From Chryseobacterium gallinarum (GTDB lineage: Bacteria; Bacteroidota; Bacteroidia; Flavobacteriales; Weeksellaceae), in contig NZ_CP009928.1 in NCBI RefSeq assembly GCF_001021975.1, positions 3,290,001 to 3,354,000 of the forward strand: 64,000 bases of DNA, read 5' to 3'. A program made the position numbers and the translations under genes. Within the stretch, counting starts at the first letter, position 1. Each line of letters begins with the position of its first letter. Of this stretch, positions 8,171-16,232 are shown piece by piece. The notes beneath the pieces are model-generated. The model worked only from the letters and a program-made list of their open reading frames with translations, was not told the origin of the DNA and made no database searches.

Positions 8171-8899
8171 TCAAGTTTCGGTTAAATCGTCCTTCCGGAT
8201 GAGCGAAATGAATTTCTTTATTCTGTCGGTATCTTTATCTCCAGGGCTAATTTCAAATTTTGAGTTGATATCCAATACAGCTGGTTTTTGCATTAATGCA
8301 TCCATTTGCCCAATATTGTCTTCGGAAATGCCTCCGCTTAAAAAATAAGGATGAGGGATTTCAAATTCATTCAGAAAGGTCCAGTCAAACTGTTTTCCGG
8401 TACCTCCGAAAGCTTTACTATCTGTATCAAAGAGATAAAAGCTGATGAGGTCTGGATGATTGCTGTTATGATTGAAAAACTGTTCTATATTAGCTTTATT
8501 TTCAGAATAATTATTTCCAATTCTTATGACTTTGATGATTTGAGTTTCCGGTTTTAATTTTTCTCTGAGCTCAAGAATGAAATCAGTATTTTCATTCCCG
8601 TGAAGCTGGATGAAATTAAGTTGGGCTTTTCCTGCAATCTCTGCTATTGTATCAGCCTCTTCATTAACAAAAACTCCGGTTTTTCCCTGATGGTCTATTT
8701 TTGAAATATCTTCTAAAGTTAAATGATTTAGAACATACCTCGGAGACTTTTTATAGAAGATGAACCCAAGAAAGTTTACCTTCATTGCCATAAGCTCCTG
8801 AATCTGGCTTAGCTTTGTTAAACCACATACTTTGAGTTCAGGAACATGTTTATTGGGAATAACAGGCTGCATATTGATATTGTAATCATTAATAATCAT
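8171..8899 (-). CDS. trpF: Phosphoribosylanthranilate isomerase
   Basis: Isomerises N-(5-phosphoribosyl)anthranilate to CdRP. The TIM barrel begins with ELKVCGLTK, whose Cys is the catalytic base, and contains NFLGFIFYKKSPRYV, FIQLHGNE, and FLSGGISEDN for phosphate binding. The start at 8899 leaves one base after the trpC stop and gives 242 residues. An ATG at 8872 gives the more usual length; an upstream ATG at 8941 would overlap trpC by 41 bases and is less likely. The last codons (RKDDLTET) and the stop lie in or beside a REP-like sequence at 8181-8200. Confidence 0.92.
   Translation of the reverse strand: MIINDYNINMQPVIPNKHVPELKVCGLTKLSQIQELMAMKVNFLGFIFYKKSPRYVLNHLTLEDISKIDHQGKTGVFVNEEADTIAEIAGKAQLNFIQLHGNENTDFILELREKLKPETQIIKVIRIGNNYSENKANIEQFFNHNSNHPDLISFYLFDTDSKAFGGTGKQFDWTFLNEFEIPHPYFLSGGISEDNIGQMDALMQKPAVLDINSKFEISPGDKDTDRIKKFISLIRKDDLTET
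8181..8200. repeat. Inverted, degenerate REP copy forming the 3' end of trpF
   Basis: GTTAAATCGTCC at 8181-8192 is the exact reverse complement of GGACGATTTAAC from the array at 7381-7636. It is followed by TTCCGGAT, a decayed hairpin arm. It opposes the array and lies on the other side of the transposase gene, inside trpF coding sequence. Confidence 0.7.
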
Positions 8900-8900
8900 T

Positions 8901-9689
8901 TCAATTAACAGATTTTCGGATTTGTGAACTAAACTCTTCAAATGCCTGGGCAGGATCGGTATTCCTCATAAAATACTCTCCCATAAGGAATCCGTCGAAG
9001 CCTTTTTCTTTTAAATAAATAAAATCTTCAGTGTGATAGATACCACTTTCAGCTACAGATATAACATCTTTTGGAAGAAGGTTTTTAAGCTGGACAGAAT
9101 GCTGTAAATCTACTTTAAAATCTTTTAAATTCCTGTTATTGATTCCTACAAGATCTATCTTCGGATTAAAATGCTCAAGCTCTTCTTCAGTATGAATCTC
9201 TAGTAAAACTTCCATTCCCAATTCATGGGCAAGTTCTGTAAATTCCTGTACCTGATTGGGTGAAAGACAAGACGCAATCAATAAAACAACATCTGCCCCG
9301 ATGCTTTTGGCTTCATAAAACTGATAAGCGTCGATCATAAAATCTTTTCTCAGGATCGGAATACGGATATGATTTCTTACATTAAGAATATCATCGGATT
9401 TCCCCCCGAAAAAATCCTTGTCTGTAAGAATGGAAATCCCGCTGGCCCCAAATTTTTCATAAGCCGAAGTTACCTCCAGAAGCTGTGCATCATTGTTGAT
9501 AATTCCCTTTGATGGAGACTGTCTTTTGAACTCAGCAATAATTCCACTTTTATTTTTAACAGATTCTTTCAGGGAAAAGCAGTTTCTTTCGAAAAAAGCT
9601 GAATTTCTTAATTGTTCAAGACTAATATCAGACTTTGCAGCTGCAATTTCTTCTTTTTTTCTTTTAATAATTTTATCAAGGATATTCAT
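8901..9689 (-). CDS. trpC: Indole-3-glycerol phosphate synthase
   Basis: Converts CdRP to indole-3-glycerol phosphate (EC 4.1.1.48). The 262 residues from MNILDKIIKRKKEE include the signature EFKRQSPSKG, ILTDKDFFGG, VLLIASCLS, GINNRNL and SVAESGI, in normal order. This start is preferred to an upstream ATG at 9749 that would place a repeat-like spacer in the coding region. trpF follows after one base. Confidence 0.96.
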   Translation of the reverse strand: MNILDKIIKRKKEEIAAAKSDISLEQLRNSAFFERNCFSLKESVKNKSGIIAEFKRQSPSKGIINNDAQLLEVTSAYEKFGASGISILTDKDFFGGKSDDILNVRNHIRIPILRKDFMIDAYQFYEAKSIGADVVLLIASCLSPNQVQEFTELAHELGMEVLLEIHTEEELEHFNPKIDLVGINNRNLKDFKVDLQHSVQLKNLLPKDVISVAESGIYHTEDFIYLKEKGFDGFLMGEYFMRNTDPAQAFEEFSSQIRKSVN

Positions 9690-9702
9690 ATTACGGGTAT
9701 AG

Positions 9703-9760
9703 AAGTTAGAAATGAAAAAGGTGTGATGTAGAGATAGATTCACTTTCAACTTTTAATTTT
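9703..9760. repeat. Intercistronic repeat copy 2 (trpD/trpC junction)
   Basis: It shares TAGAAGTTAGAA and ACTTTCAACTTTTAATTT with the trpB/trpA spacer, in the same order and orientation, with a diverged middle. Confidence 0.45.
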
Positions 9761-9764
9761 TATT

Positions 9765-10751
9765 TTAGCTCACCAAAAGTTCAAAGCTTTTCAGGGCCTT
9801 TCCGCCTTCCAGGCTTTCCTGGGACATAAGAAGACAGTCTTCATAACTTCCAAACCTGCCGGTATGGTAAAGAGCTACAGAAGCATTGGCCAGAACAACG
9901 GAATTTTGCTGAACAGTGCCTTTTCCTTCCAGGATATCTGTGAAAATCTTTGCCGTTTCCCGGATGGAGTTTCCTGCTTTGATATCTTCAAGAGTCACAG
10001 GGTTGAATCCGAGGTCATTGGCAGAATAGATCTCTTCGCCTTTTTTAGTGATAATCTTACTGTCGTGGGTAAGGCTGATTTCATCATAACCATCCAGACC
10101 ATGCACCAATATGAAATCCTTATCATCCTTTTGAAGCAGGTATTGATATATTCTTGCAATTTCCAGATTATAGACCCCAATCATAGAATACTGCGGCTTT
10201 GCAGGATTTACCAAAGGACCTAAAAGATTGAAAAACGTCCTTAATCCTAAAGACTTTCTCAATAATCCAACGGATTGTAGTGCAGGGTGGAAGTAAGGTG
10301 CATGTAAAAAACAGATATTGGCTCTTTCCAGATCGTCATTCAACTGATCTGAATTATTTTTGAACTCATAGCCCAGCTCTTCCAGCACATTGGATGAGCC
10401 TGTGGTAGTTGAAGCCCCGTAATTTCCATGTTTTGTAACCTTCTGCCCGGCTCCGGCCACCACAAAGCTGGCCAATGTTGATATATTGATTGTGTTTTTT
10501 CCGTCACCTCCGGTTCCCACAATATCGATAGCATCTCCGGCATCGATGTTTACAGGAACGGCCATCTGGAGTAAAGCCTCTCTGAAGCCTTCCAGTTCTT
10601 TCAGTGTAATATTTCGCATCAGAAAAACACTGATAAAGGCTGTTACTTCCGCAGCATTGAATTTATTCTGGGCAATTTCAATCATCATGGCTTTTGCCTC
10701 GGATTTTGATAAAGTATTATGATTGAACAGGTATTGCAGTATGTCTTTCAT
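9765..10751 (-). CDS. trpD: Anthranilate phosphoribosyltransferase
   Basis: Adds phosphoribosyl to anthranilate (EC 2.4.2.18). It has the family signature DIVGTGGDGKNTINIST for PRPP binding, KHGNYGASTTTGSSNVLEELG, and LGPLVNPA. The ATG at 10751 gives 328 residues beginning MKDILQYLFNHN, the common family start. A GTG at 10793 would overlap the trpG stop as GTGA and give 342 residues; that coupling is possible but less typical. Confidence 0.94.
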   Translation of the reverse strand: MKDILQYLFNHNTLSKSEAKAMMIEIAQNKFNAAEVTAFISVFLMRNITLKELEGFREALLQMAVPVNIDAGDAIDIVGTGGDGKNTINISTLASFVVAGAGQKVTKHGNYGASTTTGSSNVLEELGYEFKNNSDQLNDDLERANICFLHAPYFHPALQSVGLLRKSLGLRTFFNLLGPLVNPAKPQYSMIGVYNLEIARIYQYLLQKDDKDFILVHGLDGYDEISLTHDSKIITKKGEEIYSANDLGFNPVTLEDIKAGNSIRETAKIFTDILEGKGTVQQNSVVLANASVALYHTGRFGSYEDCLLMSQESLEGGKALKSFELLVS

Positions 10752-10789
10752 TTGAGGAGTTTTTATATGGGAAGGAATGTCTATTGTAT

Positions 10790-11389
10790 TCACGATAAAA
10801 GAAAATTTTTAATAATGGTTTCCCCTTCAGGAGTTAAAATACTCTCAGGATGGAATTGTACTGCATGTACATCATAGGTTTTATGCTGCAATGCCATGAT
10901 CATTCCATCGTTATCTATTGCCGTAATTTCCAGTTCTTCCGGAAAGCCTTCGGGGTTGACAGCCCAGCTATGATATCTCCCAACTTCAAGTCCGGAATCA
11001 ATATCTTTGAACAGTTTCGTATTTTCTTTGATCAGTTGAGTGGTAGTGGCTACTCCATGGAAAATTTCGGAAAGATTGATCAGGCTTCCCCCAAAAGCTT
11101 CAGCGATAGCCTGTTGTCCCAGGCATACTCCAAAAATACTTTTTGTAGAAGCGTATTCCCTGATAAGATCCAGTAAAATACCGGCTTCTTCAGGAATTCC
11201 GGGACCGGGGGAAAGGATAATCTTATCGTATTTTCCAATTTCCTCCAGGGTAATCTGGTCATTTCTTACCACATCCACTCTCTGATTCAGGATTCTTTCG
11301 ATGATCTGGACAAGGTTGTAGGTAAAGCTGTCATAGTTATCAAAAACCAGGACTTTAGGCTGTGATTGGTTATTTATTGTGGTATTCAT
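10790..11389 (-). CDS. trpG: Anthranilate synthase glutamine amidotransferase component
   Basis: Supplies ammonia from glutamine to TrpE. The 199-residue class I amidotransferase has ILSPGPGIP, the nucleophile Cys89 in FGVCLGQQ, RYHSWAV, and the His-Glu of VQFHPESILTPEG near the C-terminus. It lies 70 bases after trpE and is not fused to TrpD as it is in enterobacteria. Confidence 0.96.
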   Translation of the reverse strand: MNTTINNQSQPKVLVFDNYDSFTYNLVQIIERILNQRVDVVRNDQITLEEIGKYDKIILSPGPGIPEEAGILLDLIREYASTKSIFGVCLGQQAIAEAFGGSLINLSEIFHGVATTTQLIKENTKLFKDIDSGLEVGRYHSWAVNPEGFPEELEITAIDNDGMIMALQHKTYDVHAVQFHPESILTPEGETIIKNFLLS

Positions 11390-11459
11390 TTTTGTTAATG
11401 GTTGATTTATTACTGGTTTTGGGTACAGGTTGTTTGGTGCATCATTTTCAGCTTCATTT

Positions 11460-12878
11460 TTACACTATTTTCTCTGCTTTTTCTACTGCTTTTTTTAAGG
11501 CGTTTAATTTGTTGTTGACCTCCTGCAATTCATTTTCAGGAACCGATTTGGCTACAAGCCCTGCTCCGGCCTGATAAAAGAGTGTATTGTTTTTGCTTAA
11601 AAAGGTCCTGATCATAATGGCCTGATTACAGCTGCCGTTCAATCCAACCATTCCTATACAACCTCCATAATATCCCCGGGAGTCTTTTTCATACTGATTG
11701 ATCAGCTGAAGTGCTTTATGTTTTGGAGCTCCGCTCAAAGTCCCCTGAGGGAAGGTGGCAGACACCATCTCCAGAGGATTTAAATCACCTGGAATATCGG
11801 CTGTTACTTCGCTTACCATATGGATGACATGTGAAAATAGCTGAATTTCTTTCAGTTTGGTAACAGTTACATTCTTTCCTAATTTTCCAAGATCATTTCT
11901 GGCCAGATCAACCAACATGGTATGCTCAGCATTTTCTTTCGGGTCATTTTTTAAAAGTTCAACAGCCTGAAGATCTGTTTCGAAGTTTCCTGTTCTTCTG
12001 GCAGTTCCGGCAATCGGATGTATGGTGGCTTTATTGTTTTTTATAATCAGCTGGCTTTCCGGACTTGAACCAAATAGCTTGTAATTTCCATAATCAAAAT
12101 AGAAAAGGTAGGGTGAGGGATTGATATTCCTTAAAGCACGGTATACATTAAATTCGTCTCCTTTAAACTTTTGTTCGAACCTTCTGCTGAGAACCAATTG
12201 AAAAACATCTCCTCTCATGCAGTGCTTTTGGGCCGTTTTCACCAGATCAAGGTAATCTTCATCAGTGATATTGGAGGTTTCCCGGCCATTTTTTTCAAAC
12301 GGATAAAGAGGAGTATTCTGATTTTTAATAAGGTTCTCCAGGAGGTGTACTTCCGATTTAATCCCATCAATTAAATTTTCAATAAGGTACATTTCGTCAT
12401 TGAAATGATTAATAGCAATCACATATTGATATAACCGGTATCTGAGAATGGGGATTTCAACCTCCGGGCTTTGTGCTTTTAAATTAATATTTTCAAAAAA
12501 TTGTACGGCCTCAAAACTGGTATATCCAAAAAGGCTTTGTGCCGTTTCTTCAATAGGATCACTGGCTTTTTCGCACTTAAATGCAGTACGGAAATTTTCA
12601 AAAATGTCCGTAATGTTTTGCTCCATAATGAATTGCTTTACCGGAGCAGAGTTAGGAAACTTGATTTCATATTCATTGAGATTCTTCACTTCAATTCCTG
12701 CAATTGCATTGATGGCTATAAAAGAAAAATTATGATCAATACTCTTTGAATCTGAACTTTCCAGAAGTACCGTATCCCGGAACTTGTCTCTGATCTTGAG
12801 ATAAATATTCATGGGAGTATGAAGGTCTCCCAAGGTTTTTTTCGAAACGGTTTTTATGTTGATGGTATCACTAAGCAT
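11460..12878 (-). CDS. trpE: Anthranilate synthase component I
   Basis: Makes anthranilate from chorismate with TrpG. The start at 12878 gives 472 residues; the longer frame from 12941 would read through the attenuator hairpin and is rejected. The chorismate-binding domain shows FQLVLSRRFEQKF, GSSPE, HPIAGTARR, HTMLVDLARND and GTLSGAPKH. An N-terminal LLESSDSKS segment resembles the tryptophan feedback site (LLESA in other TrpE proteins), so allosteric inhibition is likely. Confidence 0.96.
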   Translation of the reverse strand: MLSDTINIKTVSKKTLGDLHTPMNIYLKIRDKFRDTVLLESSDSKSIDHNFSFIAINAIAGIEVKNLNEYEIKFPNSAPVKQFIMEQNITDIFENFRTAFKCEKASDPIEETAQSLFGYTSFEAVQFFENINLKAQSPEVEIPILRYRLYQYVIAINHFNDEMYLIENLIDGIKSEVHLLENLIKNQNTPLYPFEKNGRETSNITDEDYLDLVKTAQKHCMRGDVFQLVLSRRFEQKFKGDEFNVYRALRNINPSPYLFYFDYGNYKLFGSSPESQLIIKNNKATIHPIAGTARRTGNFETDLQAVELLKNDPKENAEHTMLVDLARNDLGKLGKNVTVTKLKEIQLFSHVIHMVSEVTADIPGDLNPLEMVSATFPQGTLSGAPKHKALQLINQYEKDSRGYYGGCIGMVGLNGSCNQAIMIRTFLSKNNTLFYQAGAGLVAKSVPENELQEVNNKLNALKKAVEKAEKIV

Positions 12879-12912
12879 CTGTAGGTTTATTTTTTTTGTA
12901 AGGTTTAAGGAA

Positions 12913-12946
12913 TAAAAAAAGGCTTCAACGGTATCCGTCAAAGCCT
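12913..12946 (-). terminator. trp attenuator (intrinsic terminator in the leader)
   Basis: On the minus strand AGGCTTTGACGG pairs with CCGTTGAAGCCT over 12 positions including G-U pairs, with a 3-base loop, and is followed by seven T residues. It lies between the leader peptide and trpE. The leader segment GTC-TG-AAAG at about 13010-13002 could pair with CTTTGAC of the first arm as an antiterminator (inference). Confidence 0.88.
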
Positions 12947-12983
12947 AGTATATTGTATTATTTTAATTATTTCTGCTGTACAG

Positions 12984-13052
12984 TTAACAACATGACAATA
13001 CTTTCAGACCCGACGAAGAGTTTGAAAGCCACCACCAAATATTGTTGCTCAT
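12984..13052 (-). CDS. trpL: trp operon leader peptide with three consecutive Trp codons
   Basis: Short frame of 22 codons: it begins MSNNI, continues with WWW at codons 6-8 (13037-13029), and ends LSCC before TAA. Three adjacent TGG codons directly before a terminator hairpin and trpE are the hallmark of ribosome-mediated attenuation. Low charged tRNA-Trp would stall the ribosome there and favour antitermination. An in-frame ATG at 13061 would add three residues but coincides with the expected transcription start, so 13052 is preferred. Confidence 0.88.
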   Translation of the reverse strand: MSNNIWWWLSNSSSGLKVLSCC

Positions 13053-13065
13053 TTTAAACATGGGA

Positions 13066-13098
13066 CAAATGTAGAAAATTTTTCAATACAAAAAACAA
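13066..13098 (-). promoter_or_regulatory. trp operon promoter
   Basis: TACATTTG at 13073-13066 on the minus strand matches TAnnTTTG exactly. A TTG at 13098-13096 lies 22 bases upstream; other TTGs are at 15 and 10 bases. Transcription would start near 13060, only a few bases before the leader ATG. Confidence 0.65.
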
Positions 13099-13137
13099 AA
13101 AAAATGAAAAAATAACAAAAACTGATTATCAAATTGC

Positions 13138-13782
13138 TCATTTCAGTTTTTTAAGCTGCTGTTTAAGCTCTTTAAGTTGTGCCTGGTAATTCTCATCATC
13201 ATAATATTTCAGGTATTGTTCCAGAGCCTCAATATACTCCTGGACAAACTCTTTGTTAGTTCTGTCTGCTTCGTATTTGATCTTTGCGGTGTTTACCGGA
13301 GCAAGCATTGAATATTGAAGAGCCCGCTTTCCCTCTTCAGACTCATTGTAAAGAATGACAATGTTTTTTTCGTATCCCGGAATAAATTTTACAGGAAAAG
13401 ATTCTCCCACACCCGGAATTCTGATGGCATTTTCAATAGGATATATGGCAGCAGTAGTGGTAGAAAAGAATGTAGGGCTGTATTTGCCATTCAGTTCTTT
13501 CACAATAGCTTCGTAATCATGAATGTACATATCATTTAAAGTAGAATTGGTTTCTACGTCAGAAGTAATGATAGCTGTACTTTTTACTCCGTATTTATTT
13601 AAAAACCAGGCATTCAGAAACTGGCCGCCAAATCCGTTTAAGATGGCTAAAGGAATAATGGGAGCCAGCAACCATGCTTTTTTGGTCAGGTAAGAAAGCA
13701 GTCCAAAAAAGGCAAAGAGGATTACCACTGTATAAAAACCGTGGTGATTCATAAAAAACAGAATTTTTGAAATAAAAACCAT
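13138..13782 (-). CDS. Hypothetical membrane protein
   Basis: Protein of 214 residues that I do not recognise. Two hydrophobic segments lie near the N-terminus (about 14-32 and 36-56), then a soluble domain of mixed alpha/beta character, and a charged, probably coiled C-terminus (YYDDENYQAQLKELKQQL). An ATG eleven codons in (MNHHGF) is an alternative start. It lies upstream of the trp leader on the same strand; no functional link is visible. Confidence 0.65.
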   Translation of the reverse strand: MVFISKILFFMNHHGFYTVVILFAFFGLLSYLTKKAWLLAPIIPLAILNGFGGQFLNAWFLNKYGVKSTAIITSDVETNSTLNDMYIHDYEAIVKELNGKYSPTFFSTTTAAIYPIENAIRIPGVGESFPVKFIPGYEKNIVILYNESEEGKRALQYSMLAPVNTAKIKYEADRTNKEFVQEYIEALEQYLKYYDDENYQAQLKELKQQLKKLK

Positions 13783-13911
13783 AACTTTAATTAATATATC
13801 GGGATAGAACTGTTTTGAATACCAAAATACAAAGGCTATGACAGCTTTAATGTGCCCGTTTTATATACGAAAGATAGGACAATTTCAGAAATTCTGTTTT
13901 AAACAATAATT

Positions 13912-14367
13912 TTATTGTACGGGTTCTGAAACAGGAAGGTCAGTTGTTCCGCTGTAGAACACTATTAAAGTAGCTCCTTTATCTCCTGTTTTTCCCCTGT
14001 GAGCAGTATTCACCACCTCTGGGAGTGCTTGCCCCTGCCTTACCCAATGTGTTCTGCCGTCATCTTTTCTTTCAATCTGGATTTCTCCCTTCTCTATATA
14101 CGCAGCATTGATCATCGGATGTTTATGCCAATCCAGCGTTTTATGGGGAGGAACGGAAATTTTCAGCACTGATATTTCAGGCTGCCCACCCGGATAGCTG
14201 TCATATAATGTCCCATCCCAGGATTTTGTAGCTTTTAATAAGGTTATCGATTCAATTTTATCAGAATACTCTGATTTTTCATCATCTGATGAAGAATTAT
14301 CACAAGAAAAGGGAACAGAGGAGGCTAAAACAAGTAAAGCTACTCCTGATAAATTTTTTTTGGTCAT
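13912..14367 (-). CDS. Cupin-domain lipoprotein
   Basis: Protein of 151 residues with a lipoprotein signal ending PFSC at residue 22 and a Ser/Asp-rich linker. The single cupin domain shows motif 1 as LDWHKHPMINAAYIEKGEIQIE, with His residues as likely metal ligands, and motif 2 around NTAHRGKTGDKGATLIVFY. It is probably a small periplasmic or surface cupin of unknown substrate. It stands alone, divergent from the next operon. Confidence 0.8.
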   Translation of the reverse strand: MTKKNLSGVALLVLASSVPFSCDNSSSDDEKSEYSDKIESITLLKATKSWDGTLYDSYPGGQPEISVLKISVPPHKTLDWHKHPMINAAYIEKGEIQIERKDDGRTHWVRQGQALPEVVNTAHRGKTGDKGATLIVFYSGTTDLPVSEPVQ

Positions 14368-14537
14368 AAGTTTATATTTTAGAATAATATTTTTTATTTC
14401 ATGAATGTGCTATACAAAAATAATCATTTGATCTAAAATTCTCTTTAATTTGAATTATTTTGTTGCTATTATTTTTGCCTGGGTATAAAAATCTTTTAAA
14501 GAAAACATTTGTCATAAGTTTAAAAGTTTATTTTTTA

Positions 14538-14545
14538 TATTTTTG
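14538..14545 (+). promoter_or_regulatory. Promoter element for the lipoprotein-cytochrome-rlmF unit
   Basis: TATTTTTG matches TAnnTTTG and lies 18 bases before the start codon at 14564. No TTG occurs at the normal distance, so only the proximal element is supported. Confidence 0.45.
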
Positions 14546-14563
14546 CTTCCAAATTAGAAAACA

Positions 14564-14782
14564 ATGAAAAAAGTATTAGCAATCGCATTTATCGGAGGTC
14601 TAGTAATCGCTAGCTGCTCTAAAAAAGTAGATCATTCACTACAAGACAGCAATACCATGCTTGAAGAACCAGAAGCAACTACGGTGGTAGACTCTGCTGC
14701 TAAACCTGCTGCTCCTGCTGCTGCAACTCCGGCTACACCTGCTCCTGAAGCTGCTAAAACAGACTCTACAGCAAAAAAATAA
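14564..14782 (+). CDS. Small Ala/Pro-rich lipoprotein
   Basis: Protein of 72 residues with a clear lipobox (GLVIASC, Cys18) followed by SKKVDHS. The C-terminal half is low-complexity Ala/Pro/Thr (about residues 46-66). It may be a spacer or surface lipoprotein; I know no function. Its stop codon overlaps the cytochrome start by one base (TAATG), so the two are translationally coupled, and the N-termini of both proteins are alike. Confidence 0.8.
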   Translation: MKKVLAIAFIGGLVIASCSKKVDHSLQDSNTMLEEPEATTVVDSAAKPAAPAAATPATPAPEAAKTDSTAKK

Positions 14783-15156
14783 TGAAAGAAATGCTTTTGG
14801 CAGGAATAATGGGTCTTCTGATCCTTTCCTGTTCTAAAAAAGAAAATGTAGCAGAAGTGGCACCTTCTTCTGAAACTGCCGCTGTTTCGGAACCTGCCCA
14901 GTCTAATCTTTCAGGTGATCAGATCATTGAAACATTAGATTGCTCAGGCTGCCATTCTGTTAGTGAGAGAATGATAGGACCTTCTTATCAGGAAATAGCA
15001 GGTAAATACACTGAAAAAGATGTAGAATTACTTGCTTCCAAAATCATAGAAGGTGGAAGTGGAGTGTGGGGAGGAGTTCCTATGGCCGCTCATCCACAGG
15101 TGTCTAAAGAAGATGCCAAAAAAATGGTAGAATATATTTTAAGTCAGAAGAAATAA
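14782..15156 (+). CDS. c-type cytochrome lipoprotein
   Basis: Single-heme class I cytochrome of 124 residues. Lipobox LLILSC puts the anchor at Cys17. A Ser/Glu/Ala linker leads to the heme site CSGCH (Cys54, Cys57, His58), and Met101 in GGVPMAAHP is the axial ligand. It resembles cytochrome c551/552 proteins that carry electrons to terminal oxidases in the periplasm. It is co-transcribed with the preceding lipoprotein and with rlmF 3 bases later. Confidence 0.9.
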   Translation: MKEMLLAGIMGLLILSCSKKENVAEVAPSSETAAVSEPAQSNLSGDQIIETLDCSGCHSVSERMIGPSYQEIAGKYTEKDVELLASKIIEGGSGVWGGVPMAAHPQVSKEDAKKMVEYILSQKK

Positions 15157-15159
15157 AAT

Positions 15160-16089
15160 ATGTCTGCTGAAAAATCAAGTCTGCACACAAGAAATCTGCA
15201 CCGTGATTCCTATAATTTTGATCAGCTTATTTCTTGTGTGCCAGAACTTAAACATTATGTTTTTGTCAACGCTTATCAGACAACAACTATTAATTTCAGC
15301 ATTCCTCAAGCTGTAAAATTGCTGAATAAGGCTTTATTAAAGCATTTCTACAATATCAGAAGTTGGGATATTCCCGAAACGTATCTTTGTCCTCCTATTC
15401 CCGGAAGGGCAGATTATGTACATTATATTGCCGATTTGCTGGGCGAACAGCAAAAAGAAATTCCAACAGACATCTCCGTTCGGGGTCTGGATATTGGAAC
15501 CGGAGCGAATCTTGTGTATCCTTTAATTGCCACCAGATCTTATGGTTGGAAAATGACAGGTACGGATGTCAATGAAGATTCCCTGAAAAATGCTCAACAT
15601 ATTTTAGATCAAAACCCGGATCTTCTTCCGGTGATTCAGTTACAACAACAGCCGGATTCAAAACATATTTTTAAGAATATCCTGAAACCTGGTGACCGGT
15701 TCACATTTTCGATGTGTAATCCTCCTTTCCATGATTCAGAAGAATCTATGATAAAAGGAAATATCAGGAAAACGAAAAATCTCAATAAAGCAAAGCACCA
15801 AAAACCATTGCTTAATTTTGGCGGACAGCAGTCAGAATTATGGTATGAGGGAGGCGAACTGGCCTTTATCACTAAAATGATTCATGAAAGTGCTTTATAT
15901 TCTTCACAGGTTCTTTGGTTTACTTGTCTGGTTTCCAAAAAAGAGAATCTCCATAAGCTGACCAGTCTTTTAAAGAAGCTAAAAGCTGTACAGGTAAAAA
16001 CCATTGATATGGCCCAGGGACAGAAAATAAGCAGAGTACTGGCCTGGACGTTTATTCCTCAACAGGATAGAAGGACATGGTTTATCTAG
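15160..16089 (+). CDS. rlmF: 23S rRNA (adenine(1618)-N(6))-methyltransferase RlmF
   Basis: SAM-dependent methyltransferase of 309 residues modifying A1618 of 23S rRNA. The start HTRNLHRDSYNF, the SAM motif LDIGTGANLVYPLIA and the catalytic NPPFH (motif IV) preceded by SMC are typical. YEGGELAFITKMI follows, as in the E. coli protein (YbiN). It is the third gene of the unit with the lipoprotein and cytochrome; the grouping probably reflects shared transcription only. Confidence 0.93.
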   Translation: MSAEKSSLHTRNLHRDSYNFDQLISCVPELKHYVFVNAYQTTTINFSIPQAVKLLNKALLKHFYNIRSWDIPETYLCPPIPGRADYVHYIADLLGEQQKEIPTDISVRGLDIGTGANLVYPLIATRSYGWKMTGTDVNEDSLKNAQHILDQNPDLLPVIQLQQQPDSKHIFKNILKPGDRFTFSMCNPPFHDSEESMIKGNIRKTKNLNKAKHQKPLLNFGGQQSELWYEGGELAFITKMIHESALYSSQVLWFTCLVSKKENLHKLTSLLKKLKAVQVKTIDMAQGQKISRVLAWTFIPQQDRRTWFI

Positions 16090-16179
16090 TGTAAAGTTCA
16101 GGATTAATAGGATTATAGCTCAATCCGGCATCTCAGTTCCCACTCTTAGTTCACTTTTTAAAATTTCTGAAAAAACTCG

Positions 16180-16210
16180 TTGACGGTCAACTCAAAAATG
16201 CCTAAATTTG
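16180..16210 (+). promoter_or_regulatory. lysS promoter overlapped by a short palindrome
   Basis: TTG (16180-16182) and TAAATTTG (16203-16210) are 20 bases apart, 22 bases before the lysS ATG. The TTG lies in a perfect inverted repeat, GTTGAC-G-GTCAAC at 16179-16191. Confidence 0.75.
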
Positions 16211-16232
16211 TACGCTTTTAGAAAAATAAGAA

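Noticed and set aside
9864..10223. Plus-strand reading frame of 119 codons opposite trpD
   Set aside because: It lies wholly within a well-supported gene on the other strand and shows no recognisable protein features.
12879..12941. Longer trpE start at 12941
   Set aside because: It would translate through the attenuator hairpin and T-tract; the family start fits 12878.
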